The translations under genes and the position numbers were made by a program. This document shows, in pieces, positions 43,713-53,826 of a DNA stretch of 64,000 nt. The DNA comes from Candidatus Melainabacteria bacterium (GTDB lineage Bacteria; Cyanobacteriota; Vampirovibrionia; Obscuribacterales; Obscuribacteraceae). Positions within the stretch are counted from its first letter, which is position 1. Each line of letters begins with the position of its first letter. The DNA lies in NCBI GenBank assembly GCA_003151275.1, contig PLXC01000094.1:6101-70100 (forward strand), in the 5' to 3' direction. The notes beneath the pieces are model-generated. The model did not search any database and had not been told where the DNA came from. It was given only the letters and a program-made list of their open reading frames with translations.

Positions 43713-43740
43713 TGGTTTCACTCCTAAAATTTTTTGACTG

Positions 43741-44079
43741 CTTGGTCTTACTAATAATGTTACATCGACATAACGGATTGAGCTAGTGAATTATGCGAGA
43801 AGTAAAAATCCGGAAACCTTTACAGCGCACAGCTTTCCCGATTGAAATGAATTCCGTTTTCATTCCCCGGATTGGAATTTGTAGTGCTAGCTCATCTAAT
43901 GATTTTTGGGGCTAGTATCCAAGCACCGGATTTGGTGCATCATATGTTTCCAACAAGTGCCAGAAAAAGTGCCCTACCGCGTGACTCCAGATATTTACCT
44001 ATATCGGTTTGGAACAAACTGACGACGAGCGAGTCTTCAAAAGCACACACTGAATTACTGAAACTTGAGGATTACAAAA
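43741..44079. other. Intergenic stretch with a hairpin repeat
   Basis: Apart from a 22-base hairpin repeat copy at 43921-43942 (pattern of 42077-42098), nothing is convincing here. A 108-codon frame from 43872 runs into the lmo0937-like gene in another frame and has no family resemblance. Confidence 0.4.
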
Positions 44080-44229
44080 ATGATTTACACATTGATTTCT
44101 TTGCTAGTACTGTTCTGGTTGGTCGGTTTGGTAGCACACGTTGGTGGTGGCTTCATTCATGGCTTGCTCGTTCTGGCACTTATCGTATTCGTATTTGACC
44201 TGGTTTCTGGTCGTCGAACCTCGGTTTAG
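44080..44229 (+). CDS. lmo0937-family small membrane protein (49 aa)
   Basis: 49 residues: two short hydrophobic helices, YTLISLLVLFWLVGLVAH and GFIHGLLVLALIVFVFDLV, joined by VGGG, and a basic end GRRTSV. This matches the small lmo0937/DUF5670 proteins in many bacteria. GAGG lies about nine bases before the ATG. An intrinsic terminator follows at 44259. Function unknown; members are often stress-induced. Confidence 0.8.
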   Translation: MIYTLISLLVLFWLVGLVAHVGGGFIHGLLVLALIVFVFDLVSGRRTSV

Positions 44230-44258
44230 CCACACCTGCATAGACCAATAGAATTTTC

Positions 44259-44291
44259 AAGAGCTGGCACCCGGTGACCAGCTCTTTTATT
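44259..44291 (+). terminator. Rho-independent terminator after the lmo0937-like gene
   Basis: Stem AAGAGCTGG/CCAGCTCTT (44259-44267 and 44278-44286) with an 10-base loop containing CACCCGGTG, followed by TTTTATTT. Confidence 0.85.
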
Positions 44292-44552
44292 TGCCCGCTA
44301 AAATAAGTCGCCCATCCGCCCCCACTCAAGGTTCCGAAGTCTTTTCAAAGCCGAAATGCCCACTTGGGTCATGGATCCCTGTCATAGTGCATACATACAC
44401 ATTCGGCTCTTCCTTAGCCTAGTTAACTTAGCTAACCGTCTGGCGCCTTTTTAGAACCAAAACGGTTACGATGATGAACGCTGAAAGATTAAACGGGTCA
44501 GTACATGACTGATGCCATCTTTGCTACGCACATCGACCACGAACCAAGTTAG

Positions 44553-44717
44553 CGCCATCACCTAAACAGTGTTCAAGAATATGTCTTCAGAATTGAGGAA
44601 GCAGCATCATTGACCGCTGCTTCGAAAATAGTAGACCAAACAAACTTCGACGCAGTTATTTTGGATTTAGGACTCCCCGATTCAACAGGGCTCAACACGT
44701 TTAAAAAGGCCAGGTGA
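44553..44717 (+). pseudogene. Fragment of a response-regulator receiver domain
   Basis: An open frame of 54 codons without a start codon, bounded by stops at 44550 and 44717. EEAASLTAASKIVDQTNFDA followed by VILDLGLPDSTGLNTFKKAR is the middle of a CheY-like receiver, with the phosphorylation aspartate in LDLGLPDS. The N-terminal strand and the C-terminal half are missing. It resembles the receiver of the kinase at 47658 (LLDLSLPDSDGL). Confidence 0.75.
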
Positions 44718-44778
44718 CGTGAGCCGCAGTGGCGCCACTGCGGCCAAGTAGTCAAAGCCATCAATTAGAGCATAATAA

Positions 44779-46223
44779 AACTCGCCTCCATTTCAAGCCG
44801 ACTCGGCGATGGATGTAATTTTTCAGCAGCTGAACAGCGAGGCACCGCTTCTTAAATCAAAGTCGAATCGTCAGTTCCCCAGCGACCTCGAAGCTCTTGT
44901 AGCTAAAGCCTTACAGAAGGATCCTGAAAAGCGATATCAGTCAATGGCTCAATTGAGAGACCAATTAAATGCCGATATCTTAGACGAAAAGCCGCAGGAT
45001 GCAGCTTCAATTACCGAACGATTCAAGACAATTCCTAAAACGGTTCTATGGAGTGTCACGGTTTTGCTGCTGCTATTAATTTTGGTGCCCCCACTTATTC
45101 TATTTAAATCGAATCAAGACTTAAAGAACACACAACTTCAACAGAGACAAGAACAGCTGGTGGAATTGAATAGTGAGAAGCCTTATAAAGATCCAAATGA
45201 AATAGTACGACAAACGATTCGCCAGAATCGAAATAATCAAACTATGAAATTGAACGACTCATGCAACGATGACGCTTTGAGCGAGTTTACTACCGGTGAT
45301 TTTGCCGCTACCGAGGTAGATCTCGAGAACGCGGACATTAAGGGCCCAGGGCTGGCTTATTTAATACGATTGCCGTTAACCAAGCTCGATTTAAAAAGAT
45401 CGAGTATTACGGACCGAGGTTTGCTGGAAATATCCAAAATGTCAAAGCTAGAGTCTCTTTTACTAGATGCTACGAAACTTAGTGGCGCAGGGTTTCCCAC
45501 TTGAGCCAACTTCCTGCGCTAAATAAATTGTCGGTTCGTGATGCCGATCTTAATGATGACGCTCTGCGAAGCATCAGCACGATCACGCCTTTAGAATCGT
45601 TGTATTTAAATGACAACCCCAAGCTCACAGACGACGGCTACTTCTTTTTAACCAAACTGCCCAACCTTCGCGCATTGGCTTTTGAGCACGCCAAGGTCAC
45701 TCCACGACTTATCAAAATAATCTCGCAACTCCCGCTCGAGCGGTTATGGATCGGAGACATGGATCTCACTAATTCAGAGCTTAAACAGATCAGCACCCTG
45801 CGATACTTGCAGGATCTGCACCTAGAACAATGCAAGAACGTTTCTCCAAGTGGTCTTAAATATCTTGTAAAAATGCCATCGTTAGGGTCATTGGATTTGC
45901 GAGAAATGGCGCAGCTAAAAGATCAAGACACATCGTTATTTCTTGATTGCCCAAATTCAATACATCTGAGCCTGCAAGGTACAAACATAGGCGATGAAGG
46001 AATGAAAAGCATCGCTCAAAGCAAAGTCCATTTTTTAGACATTTCAAACTCAAAAGTATCTGATCGTGGCTTGATGATGTTAGCCTCAGCAAAAAAGCTA
46101 AACAGCATTCGGGCAACGGCAGGGTCTCTTATAACCGAGCGTGGTATCACCGAATTCAAAAAAATTCGACCTGACATCAACATCAAAAAGGAATCAGAAC
46201 CCGCTTCGATGCTTGAATTATGA
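44779..46223 (+). pseudogene. Decayed Ser/Thr kinase-LRR membrane protein (5' truncated, frameshifted)
   Basis: Starts in mid-domain after a stop at 44776: SPPFQADSAMDVIFQQL and LEALVAKALQKDPEKRYQSM are the last part of a Ser/Thr kinase C-lobe (Hanks subdomains X-XI). A transmembrane helix follows (PKTVLWSVTVLLLLLILVPP), then leucine-rich repeats (LTKLDLKRSSITDRGLLEI). The frame stops at 45504 and the repeats continue in another frame from 45501 (LSQLPALNKLSVRDADL). Adding one base around 45496 restores the frame, so a single-base deletion is the simplest cause. The N-lobe, catalytic loop and most of the kinase are missing. It could not phosphorylate. Confidence 0.85.
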
Positions 46224-46913
46224 TCGAAATCGCTCATTGAAGGAAGGCGAGATCCGCCGCAGGGTTGATCTAAGCCACAGCCAGCCTGTTATCTTTGGGC
46301 TGTTCTGCCAGCGGTTGCGAGTCTCTTCCAGTGACTTCCCCTCCGGCGCAGTAACACTTACTTTCAACCGACGGTTGGTAAACCCAGTTAGCACCACTAT
46401 TGGGCTGGACAACATCGCGCCGTTAGGAACAACGACTAGCTCGCCGTCAACCGTTTTCATTCTTGTAGAGCGAATGTCGATGTCTTGTACGGTGCCTTCA
46501 AATCCATTGGTGCGAATCTCATCACCGATACGGAAAGGCTTTTGCCACAGCAAGAGAATTCCTGCGAAAAAGTTTTCAAGTATATCTTTAAACGCAAAAC
46601 CGACAGCGACAGAAGTTATGCCCAGCCCTGCGACTAGGTTACCGGGGCTAAAACTTGGGAAGACTATTGTCGCCGCAACCAAAACACCCAACAGATTAAT
46701 GAAGAAAATCATCATAGTTCCGAGCGCGTGACAAAGCGTATCATCGAGACCCGTACGCTTGCATAGATTGACGACTACTTTCTTCGCCATGCGTGCTGCA
46801 AAAACAAAAACAGCCAATGTTGCAAGTGCCACCAAAATGTTTGGCAGCTTGGCAAAAAAGCTGTCAGTCATATGAATCATGCTAGTCCAAGCCAGCGATA
46901 ATGCTCGTTCCAT
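46218..46913 (-). CDS. Small-conductance mechanosensitive channel (MscS), C-terminally shortened
   Basis: 231 residues. SPGNLVAGLGITSVAVGFAFKDILENFFAGILLL is pore helix TM3, followed by the beta domain (RIGDEIRTNGFEGTVQDIDIRSTRM, VVVPNGAMLSSPIVV). The usual C-terminal alpha/beta vestibule and barrel (~80 residues) is absent; after SVTAPEGKSLEET the sequence turns into basic, unfamily-like residues (RSTLRRISPSFNERF) and stops, six bases into the end of the kinase-LRR remnant. The ATG at 46913 is preceded by GGAGG. A truncated but possibly membrane-competent channel; it may be a casualty of the same rearrangement. Confidence 0.8.
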   Translation of the reverse strand: MERALSLAWTSMIHMTDSFFAKLPNILVALATLAVFVFAARMAKKVVVNLCKRTGLDDTLCHALGTMMIFFINLLGVLVAATIVFPSFSPGNLVAGLGITSVAVGFAFKDILENFFAGILLLWQKPFRIGDEIRTNGFEGTVQDIDIRSTRMKTVDGELVVVPNGAMLSSPIVVLTGFTNRRLKVSVTAPEGKSLEETRNRWQNSPKITGWLWLRSTLRRISPSFNERFRS

Positions 46914-46938
46914 GTTTCCTCCAAGAATGTTCGTGGGA

Positions 46939-47088
46939 TCAGGCGACTGAACGGACGATTAAAGCGTCAGTAAGGATGTGCGCTCCAATATAAATGCACC
47001 AGATAATTATCCAGGCGCCCGGAATCAAGAAAGGAGCGGCGTCCGTTTTGTTCCCAAGCACAATCAGTTCAAGCAACAACCATTTCAA
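46939..47088 (-). CDS. Possible small membrane protein (49 aa)
   Basis: Uncertain. A TTG at 47088 opens a frame whose product, KWLLLELIVLGNKTDAAPF then PGAWIIIWCIYIGAHILTDA, is a plausible pair of membrane segments, ending 25 bases before mscS. The ribosome binding site (AGGTGG, eleven bases away) is weak. It might be a membrane partner of MscS or the 3' end of a lost gene. Confidence 0.33.
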   Translation of the reverse strand: MKWLLLELIVLGNKTDAAPFLIPGAWIIIWCIYIGAHILTDALIVRSVA

Positions 47089-47657
47089 TTACTCACTTTC
47101 CACCTGTAGCCATTTTATCCAATAATATGGCTAACGATGCCGATTTCCACAGATTAGCTCGAGCAATCAGCCCACATGGTCCGCGGTTATTTATGGCGAA
47201 TGGCACATGAAAAAGACATCTTCACCAGCGCAAACGAGAGAGATCAGAATCAACTTGGTGGCATTGAAGATGGTATCGCATATGATGCCGTGATTTAACA
47301 GAATACTAAACGTTATTTTGGATACCTCGCAGCCAGAGCGCGCAGTGAAACAATGATGCAGAAATAGCAGCCAAGCCATGTCACATGTCGTCTATCGACT
47401 GAGAGTCACGCGAGCTCTATCGAACTCAGCCGCAGACCAGCACCTGATTGGGTGACTTCTTTACACCCAACTGGGGGATTACACTTTCCATAGCCCCGTG
47501 ATGTGATCGTATTACTGTTACTGGGCTAAATCTTGTTTTGCTACGAAAAGCAAGTCACGACAACACATCCGCTTATAACGAAAGCCGAGACATGCAGCGT
47601 TGAGGGCCGCTGCTGGATCGTATCCAGGTAGTTATCTGGCAGACCGCAGAGATCTCC
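47089..47657. other. Long intergenic stretch before the sensor kinase
   Basis: 569 bases; no gene is convincing on either strand. A hairpin TTGGGTG/CACCCAA lies at about 47447-47470 with no T-run. The sensor kinase promoter should lie within 47480-47650. Confidence 0.4.
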
Positions 47658-48782
47658 ATGGCACACACCACACATCTCAAAGAAACAATCAGCGTGCTGA
47701 TTGTTGAAGACAATGCACTAATTGCAAAAGCTGTCGAGGCAATGCTTCATCACTGTTTCAGCAACTCAAGCACGATCTTGCTGGCGACTTCGCTGTCTGA
47801 CGCGCTCAACCACCTGAAAGAAACGAAAGTCGGTATTGTGCTTCTCGATTTATCATTGCCTGACAGCGATGGATTAGAAACGCTCGTGACGATGTGTGCC
47901 AATACGAACATGCCGATTGTAGTGCTCATGGGCCAAGACGACGAGGAGTCTGCTCTCAAAGCACTGCAGATTGGCGCTCAGGATTATTTATTGAAATGCG
48001 ATGTCGATAAACGCCAGCTATCCAAATCGATAAAATATGCGCTAGAGCGACATAGGGCTCAAGAAATCAACGCCGAAAGAATCAGGCTATATGAACAAAG
48101 AGAAGATTTTATGGCAACCTTGACGCACGATCTCAAGAATCCGCTAATTGGCGCAAATAGAATTCTTGAGCTGATGGCAGAAGGAGCTTTCGGGACCCCT
48201 CCAGAGTCTCATGTCAACTTACTGCTGAGGCTGAGAGAGAGCAATGATGAGCTGCTAGCATTGATCAGAAATCTGATTGAAGTCTATCGCTTTGAAAAAG
48301 ATCTAAGCAAAATACAAAAAGAGAATACCGATCTGGTTCAGCTGGTGGATGCATACCTTGCTTCCATGAGTCCCCTATTGCAAGACAAGCAGATTGAAGT
48401 GTTAGTCAACTGCTCAAACATTGGTGCTATTCAACTTGAGCACAATTCCATACTTCGCGTTATTCAGAATCTTGTGGAGAATGCCATTAAATTCACTCCG
48501 AAAGGCGGACGCATTTCAATTAAACTTTGGCATGAAGAAATGAACGTGTATTTTCAGATTGCAGACAATGGTCCCGGTGTTCCAGAGAATGAGCGCAAAC
48601 AGCTTTTCCAGCGCTTCTACCAGGGGCAACGGGGTAAGCAGTCACCAGCTGGAACTGGATTGGGCTTGTATCTCTGTAGGCAGATTGTGGAGGCTCATTG
48701 TGGACGAATTTGGTGTGACAGAAGTGGTGAAAATGGCGGTGCTACCTTCACTGTAAGCTTGCCTGTGGGCGATGCTGCTTAG
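47658..48782 (+). CDS. Receiver-histidine kinase hybrid
   Basis: 374-residue cytoplasmic two-component protein. The receiver has its acidic pair at E17-D18, phosphorylatable D64 (LLDLSLPDSDG) and K113; the usual T/S after the fourth strand is M91 (VVLMGQ), which may change switching. The kinase follows: H157 in LTHDLKNPL (HisKA), QNLVENAIKFTP (N box), DNGPGVPE (G1) and GTGLGLYL (G2). With the sensor replaced by a receiver, it is likely a second-tier relay. Monocistronic; the neighbouring receiver fragment at 44553 is a relative. Confidence 0.9.
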   Translation: MAHTTHLKETISVLIVEDNALIAKAVEAMLHHCFSNSSTILLATSLSDALNHLKETKVGIVLLDLSLPDSDGLETLVTMCANTNMPIVVLMGQDDEESALKALQIGAQDYLLKCDVDKRQLSKSIKYALERHRAQEINAERIRLYEQREDFMATLTHDLKNPLIGANRILELMAEGAFGTPPESHVNLLLRLRESNDELLALIRNLIEVYRFEKDLSKIQKENTDLVQLVDAYLASMSPLLQDKQIEVLVNCSNIGAIQLEHNSILRVIQNLVENAIKFTPKGGRISIKLWHEEMNVYFQIADNGPGVPENERKQLFQRFYQGQRGKQSPAGTGLGLYLCRQIVEAHCGRIWCDRSGENGGATFTVSLPVGDAA

Positions 48783-49056
48783 TCGATGTGATTCACGTAG
48801 TGGAGTTCAATACAATTAGTTTTCGATAGAATCTTTCCAATAGTGGCCGATTTCTCTGTAACACGCGCAAGAAGCTTTTTCAGCGCACAACTTTGACGAT
48901 GTCTAATTCTTCTTATATCTACAATGCAGCGCATCCCGAATGATGAGCTGAGGATTATTTTTTTCAGATTAAAACAGCGCCACGCACTACTTTTTCTCAG
49001 ATCAATGATGATACCTTGGTTCACAACAATGATCTTATAAAAGGAGCCGGCGAACT

Positions 49057-50148
49057 ATGGGGTATCTTCAGGGGCAGCAAAGCAAGTGGCTATTAGGGCT
49101 GGCGTTGAGTTTGCTCACGACCACCGCATCATTTGCAGGAGAGGATACGATGCCGCCTCCCTACAAAGACATCGTCAGTCCCGAATTGGCGGCTAAATAT
49201 GTATACACCGAAGATGGTGCCTACACCAAAGCGCTAGGAATCCCTACTTACGAGTGGATGCCCACTGCAGGCGATCCAAAGGCGATCGTCCTGGGCGTTC
49301 ACGGATTGACTCTTCATGGACGCCGATTTCGAGTGTTTGCCCGCACTTTAGCCGTCAACGGGATTGGCTTTGTATCGCTGGATATGAGGGGGTTTGGGCG
49401 ATGCCACTTTGGTGATACCATACCATTCAGCACAGCAACCGAAGATAGAACCAAAGTGAACAACGAGAAAAGCTACATCGATGTTGTGGCTTTGGCGCAG
49501 TTGATAAAGCAAAAATATCCTGGACTGCGAATGATTGCCTTAGGAGAAAGTTTGGGTTGTACATTTGCCGTAAGACTGGCGGCCGAACACCCCGAACTTG
49601 TTGATGCAGTGCTACTCTCCGCCCCCGCTGTGCGGATCAATCCTGACATGTACGCAGGTCACGGACAGATTATTAAGGGACTAGAAGCCGTTATTAAACC
49701 AAGTCATGAAATAAAAATGAGCGGCTTTTTTGCAGACCTTGTGTCAAAGCGACCAGAAGTTCAAAACGAAATGATAGACGATCCTTTGATCAGGAAGGAA
49801 TTATCGATCGGCGAACTTTTAAACACAGACGAATTTGTCAAGAAAACAGAAAAGTGGGGAAAAGCCACGAGCCCGAAACTGGCTGTCTTGATCTTGCAAG
49901 GAAGTATCGACGGTTGTGTTTCGGCAAAACATGTTACTGACCTGATGAATGCCATGCCATCCTATGATCAGAATTTGGCTTGGCGCGGAAATTTTGGACA
50001 CTTGCAGTTGGAAACAGAATTTATGAGAGCACCAACAGTTGATGCTGTAGGCGACTGGCTTCAAAACCACAGCGCCCCCCAAAGAATAAAGTTGGGCGAT
50101 CTTGAGCAAAACATCGTTGGACTCGGTGGCACACTCTTACCGAATTGA
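49057..50148 (+). CDS. Secreted alpha/beta hydrolase (lysophospholipase-like)
   Basis: 363 residues with a signal peptide (LLGLALSLLTTTASFAG). AIVLGVHGLTLHGRRFRVFARTL provides the oxyanion strand, MIALGESLGCTFAVRLA the nucleophile elbow GESLG, VLILQGSIDGCVS the acid and NFGHLQLE the histidine; VSLDMRGFGRC is the typical serine-aminopeptidase/lysophospholipase strand. ATG preceded by AAAAGGAG. A periplasmic lipase or esterase is likely; the substrate is undefined. Confidence 0.85.
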   Translation: MGYLQGQQSKWLLGLALSLLTTTASFAGEDTMPPPYKDIVSPELAAKYVYTEDGAYTKALGIPTYEWMPTAGDPKAIVLGVHGLTLHGRRFRVFARTLAVNGIGFVSLDMRGFGRCHFGDTIPFSTATEDRTKVNNEKSYIDVVALAQLIKQKYPGLRMIALGESLGCTFAVRLAAEHPELVDAVLLSAPAVRINPDMYAGHGQIIKGLEAVIKPSHEIKMSGFFADLVSKRPEVQNEMIDDPLIRKELSIGELLNTDEFVKKTEKWGKATSPKLAVLILQGSIDGCVSAKHVTDLMNAMPSYDQNLAWRGNFGHLQLETEFMRAPTVDAVGDWLQNHSAPQRIKLGDLEQNIVGLGGTLLPN

Positions 50149-50335
50149 ACGCACGGATTACTCAAGAGCATGTTCAACTAGGTGCCTCTCTGCAGGATCG
50201 CCTGAATTCGAATCATCAGTGAGTTTCTCTAAACTTACTGATGAGCTGATAAACTAACACCGGGCAACGCAGAGCAGAGCATATGATGCCAAGCACACGC
50301 GCTCCGCATCCGCAGTTCAAAGGCATCCAAGCTCC

Positions 50336-51745
50336 ATGTGTCGAACCAAAAACAAAATGACCAATGAAATTTTGTTGCGTTGGTATTTGTTGGTCATTCT
50401 GCTCCAACCAGCACTGCAAAACTTATGCGCCTCAAGTGCCGCGGCATCCACCGATCCGATCACTTCCACAGGCAGCTTCAGCCAGCAATACACTCAACTT
50501 ACTAAGAACATTTTGCTGACTGGAATTGAGGTAGAGCGATTCAGTTTGAATTTCCGAATGGAAAGCGCGAAGCAGCCAAAGTTTAGAAAGTTGCGCTATT
50601 TCGTTTCTCAAGAAGCTGGTTCAGCTGGTGGACTCGCCTTTGAAGTCACGGGCGTCGATCAGTTTGGCAAGGGGCGCAAACGTCCATTGCAGATCGACAA
50701 AAGAGCATTGCATGGCGCACTTGCTGCAACGACAACAACGTCAATTATTGCCGGCGCTGGCTCTGTTTTCGAGCTGAGTTCAAACGTTGTGCAAATGATC
50801 AAGAATAAGCGCAAAGGATATGACTCCCACTCTGCCACCAAATATGTGTCAGCAAAACTGCGACATATCGACGAACTACTCGCGCAACGAGAAGCGCTCG
50901 TAGCAGCAAACACCGATAGTCCATCATATGCTCGAGCGGTCGCCGAAGGCAAAGTTCTCCATGCGTTGAGAAGTGCATTCCTAAATGAATACTCACACTT
51001 TAATGCCAACACGAGCGCTTATCGTACATATCAAAATTTGTTCTACATTCTCAATGCTTCCTATAACTCTGTGGGCGCAATGGCGGCCAACGTGGCTTAC
51101 AGAGCGGTTGACAGACCTCATCTAAACGGCACAGCCAATATTCTTTTCATCGTCAGCGGCGGCATGGCCATGGTCACACCCGTGCTGTGCCAAGCAGCTG
51201 GACTGTACGCGCAAAAACGCGCATACGCATCTGTCAAAAAAGAGATGGGACCGTCAGATTTCAACCCGGATCAGTTCGCTCTAGATTGCAAGAATTTAGA
51301 GGCTATGGGAAGCACTGGAGAAGGAACTCTAATCGCATCTCTGCCCGCGACCCAGCGCTTTGCTTTGTATACTCAGTCAAATGATTTATTCACCAAACAA
51401 TTAGACAGTGAAACCAAAACAATGCGGAAACTTGAAAAGGTAGCGCTGCAAAATTCATATCTTGGCCCTGTGATTGGTAGCACGCTCATGACCCAAGGAA
51501 TACTAGGCACGTATGGTTACTACCATTATCCGCTCCGAATCCGAAAGCAGATCGGTCAATATTATTGCGGTGCGATCGTGGGCACCGTTGGTACCAGTAT
51601 GGCTGTAGTCGGCAACGCGGCTTCGCTATTAGGAACCTTAGCTTACGAGCACAAACTTGCTAAACAGAAACGTTTACCCCTACAACTGATCAAAGAGAGG
51701 CTCACTCACTTGGATGAACTGGAAAAACTCGTCTCTATTTTGTAG
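50336..51745 (+). CDS. Multi-spanning membrane protein of unknown function
   Basis: Not recognised, 469 residues. N-terminal hydrophobic segment (LLRWYLLVILLQPALQNLCAS) reads as a signal peptide or anchor, then a polar domain, a helical region with LAATTTTSIIAGAGSVFELSSNV, and pairs of hydrophobic helices (ILFIVSGGMAMVTPVLCQAAGLY, YYCGAIVGTVGTSMAVVGNAASLLGTLAYEHKLA). Charged helices close the protein. A second ATG at 50357 (MTNEILLRWY) fits the signal peptide better. It is followed in the same direction by a DUF4239 gene after 63 bases. Confidence 0.6.
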   Translation: MCRTKNKMTNEILLRWYLLVILLQPALQNLCASSAAASTDPITSTGSFSQQYTQLTKNILLTGIEVERFSLNFRMESAKQPKFRKLRYFVSQEAGSAGGLAFEVTGVDQFGKGRKRPLQIDKRALHGALAATTTTSIIAGAGSVFELSSNVVQMIKNKRKGYDSHSATKYVSAKLRHIDELLAQREALVAANTDSPSYARAVAEGKVLHALRSAFLNEYSHFNANTSAYRTYQNLFYILNASYNSVGAMAANVAYRAVDRPHLNGTANILFIVSGGMAMVTPVLCQAAGLYAQKRAYASVKKEMGPSDFNPDQFALDCKNLEAMGSTGEGTLIASLPATQRFALYTQSNDLFTKQLDSETKTMRKLEKVALQNSYLGPVIGSTLMTQGILGTYGYYHYPLRIRKQIGQYYCGAIVGTVGTSMAVVGNAASLLGTLAYEHKLAKQKRLPLQLIKERLTHLDELEKLVSIL

Positions 51746-51808
51746 CGCCTCGACCGAAGCTCCATTACTTTCACCACTATCTCCTGACACATCACTTGGG
51801 TAACAAAA

Positions 51809-52588
51809 ATGTCACTGTCTCCATTGATTTACTGGGCCGTCGCCTTCGTTATACTTTCACTGCTGGGCCTGTTTATATCGGCCAAAACAATCAAAATAGA
51901 TCTTCAGAAAAACGGCGAATTGATAGTCGCCATGCTGACGATTTTAGGAACGCTCGTTTCTGTTCTATTGGGATTGCTCGTTTCAAGTGCAAATGATCAG
52001 TACCAGTCGTTGGAAGAATGTGTTAACGGCGAATCAGCGAGCGTAAATCAAGTTTTTCGACTGGCGCGAGGTCTTCCTCAGCCGACAGCTTCCACTCTGC
52101 AGAACCAATGCATTGAATATTGCGATAGGGTACTTGGCGAAGAATGGCCGTCTATGAAGCGCGGGGAGATGAGTGCATCGGTCTCGAAAATTCTCGCTCG
52201 GCTAAGTGATGAAGTTGTGCAATTTCATCCGAACAATGATGGTGAATCGAACATACAGTCAGCGATTATCAGCGCCGCCGCCAACGTAGGACATGATCGT
52301 GGAGTGCGCATTGTTGCCAGTCGAAGCTCATGGACTCGCCGTATGCTGCCTTTGATTTTAACCTGCGCCATTGTCGTGCTGGCATGTTCATATCTTTATG
52401 CCGGAAAGGGAAGTCTACGGCTACATGCAGTGTTGGTATCACTCGTGGCGATAACACTAGGCACCAATATCGGTGTCATCTTTCTAATGACGCGTCCATT
52501 CTCAAGCGAATGGGCCATTAAACCAGAAGGGTTTGAATTACATGTCAAAGCTATGCGGGATTATAAAAACAGTCCGCCCCACCCATAG
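51809..52588 (+). CDS. DUF4239 (bestrophin-like) membrane protein
   Basis: 259 residues with the DUF4239 layout: two N-terminal transmembrane helices (YWAVAFVILSLLGLFISA; MLTILGTLVSVLLGLLVSSA), a cytoplasmic helical region with EECVNGESASVNQVFRLARGLP and CDRVLGEEWPSMKRGE, then two C-terminal helices. A second member is at the right edge of the window (63333-64000), sharing the helical part (EEWP...). Function unknown; convergent with transaldolase. Confidence 0.85.
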   Translation: MSLSPLIYWAVAFVILSLLGLFISAKTIKIDLQKNGELIVAMLTILGTLVSVLLGLLVSSANDQYQSLEECVNGESASVNQVFRLARGLPQPTASTLQNQCIEYCDRVLGEEWPSMKRGEMSASVSKILARLSDEVVQFHPNNDGESNIQSAIISAAANVGHDRGVRIVASRSSWTRRMLPLILTCAIVVLACSYLYAGKGSLRLHAVLVSLVAITLGTNIGVIFLMTRPFSSEWAIKPEGFELHVKAMRDYKNSPPHP

Positions 52589-52599
52589 TGCTTGCCGAG

Positions 52600-53589
52600 C
52601 TACACTGCGGCCGAACTGAGCGCAGATAGACGCTTTTCCAAATAAACTTCCAACTCGCTTAAGGCATCACTGAAACCTTTGATACCTTCCGCTAACTTAT
52701 CGTGTGCCATTCTGTCTTCAACGTGCATTGCCTCAAAGATTTTTTGATTCATTTCAATGCGCTCTATTGCTAATTTTCCGGCGTTAGCGGGATCGAGCTT
52801 GCGCGTCAAGTCTTCCTCGGTCGAATCCAATTCGCTTAAGAGTTTTGGCGAAATGGTAAGGAGGTCGCAGCCAGCTAGTTCAATAATTTCACTGATGTTT
52901 CTGAAGCTAGCCCCCATAACAACGGTCTTATAACCGAACTTTTTATAATAGTTGTAAATGGTGGTGACAGACTTTACTCCTGGATCTTCAGCCCCTTGAT
53001 AGTCCTTTCCAGTTTCCTTTTTGTACCAATCTAAAATACGACCGACGAATGGCGAGATCAAAGTCACCTTCGCTTCAGCACAGGCGACAGCTTGATGCAT
53101 TCCAAAGAGAAGCGTCATGTTGCAATGAATGCCTTCCTTCTCTAGTTCTTCCGCAGCTTTAATACCTTCCCAAGTCGACGCAATTTTGATCAAAATGCGT
53201 TCGCGCGATAAGCCATCCTTTTCGTACATTTCAATAATCTGGTGAGCCTGTTCTATGGTTGCCTGTGTGTCGAACGAGAGCCGCGCATCAACTTCTGTCG
53301 AAACACGACCTTTTACAATCGCTAAAATTTTCTTCCCGAACGCAACGGCCAGGTGACGAAATGCCAAAGTCGCAATTTCTTTACTGGAGGCTTTTGCACC
53401 AAGTTCGACTTTGGCTTGTTGTAGGACTTCATCGACAAGCGCAGAATACGCGGGCATGCTGGAGGCGGCCAGGATCAGCGAAGGATTGGTAGTGCTGTCT
53501 TGAGGTTTAAATTTGGTGATCGATTCAAAGTCGCCTGTGTCTGCGACAACTATGGTCATCTCACGAAGTTGGTCAAGCAGTGTGCTCAT
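52600..53589 (-). CDS. tal: Transaldolase (class I, TalB type)
   Basis: 329 residues; moves a dihydroxyacetone unit between sedoheptulose-7-phosphate and glyceraldehyde-3-phosphate in the pentose phosphate pathway. DTGDF (residues 17-21), [24 protein letters not shown], and the Schiff-base lysine in [20 protein letters not shown] all match Tal[28 protein letters not shown] is also diagnostic. ATG at 53589 preceded by AAGGAG. Monocistronic; the upstream 237 bases hold no gene. Confidence 0.97.
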   Translation of the reverse strand: MSTLLDQLREMTIVVADTGDFESITKFKPQDSTTNPSLILAASSMPAYSALVDEVLQQAKVELGAKASSKEIATLAFRHLAVAFGKKILAIVKGRVSTEVDARLSFDTQATIEQAHQIIEMYEKDGLSRERILIKIASTWEGIKAAEELEKEGIHCNMTLLFGMHQAVACAEAKVTLISPFVGRILDWYKKETGKDYQGAEDPGVKSVTTIYNYYKKFGYKTVVMGASFRNISEIIELAGCDLLTISPKLLSELDSTEEDLTRKLDPANAGKLAIERIEMNQKIFEAMHVEDRMAHDKLAEGIKGFSDALSELEVYLEKRLSALSSAAV

Positions 53590-53826
53590 GAATGCTCCTT
53601 ATCTCGCAAGAGACTGTTAAAGACCGATCCGTCTCCGGACATTACAACACATATACCTAGTATTCATTCCAAAATTAATGGATTATCCGCCAAATGGATA
53701 CACTTCGCCAACGACTCAATCAGTGCGGAAAGAATAGCCTTGAAAAGGCTACCAACCTCTTGTTTGCATCTAATATTTGAAGCGGAGAAGTAATCTGCGA
53801 CAATTGTCGATTGACCTTTTTTTAAA

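Noticed and set aside
43872..44198. 108-codon plus-strand frame
   Set aside because: Overlaps in another frame the lmo0937-like gene, which has a family match and terminator.
45490..45510. Programmed frameshift in the kinase-LRR gene
   Set aside because: No slippery heptamer or downstream structure, and the 5' part of the gene is already missing, so decay is simpler.
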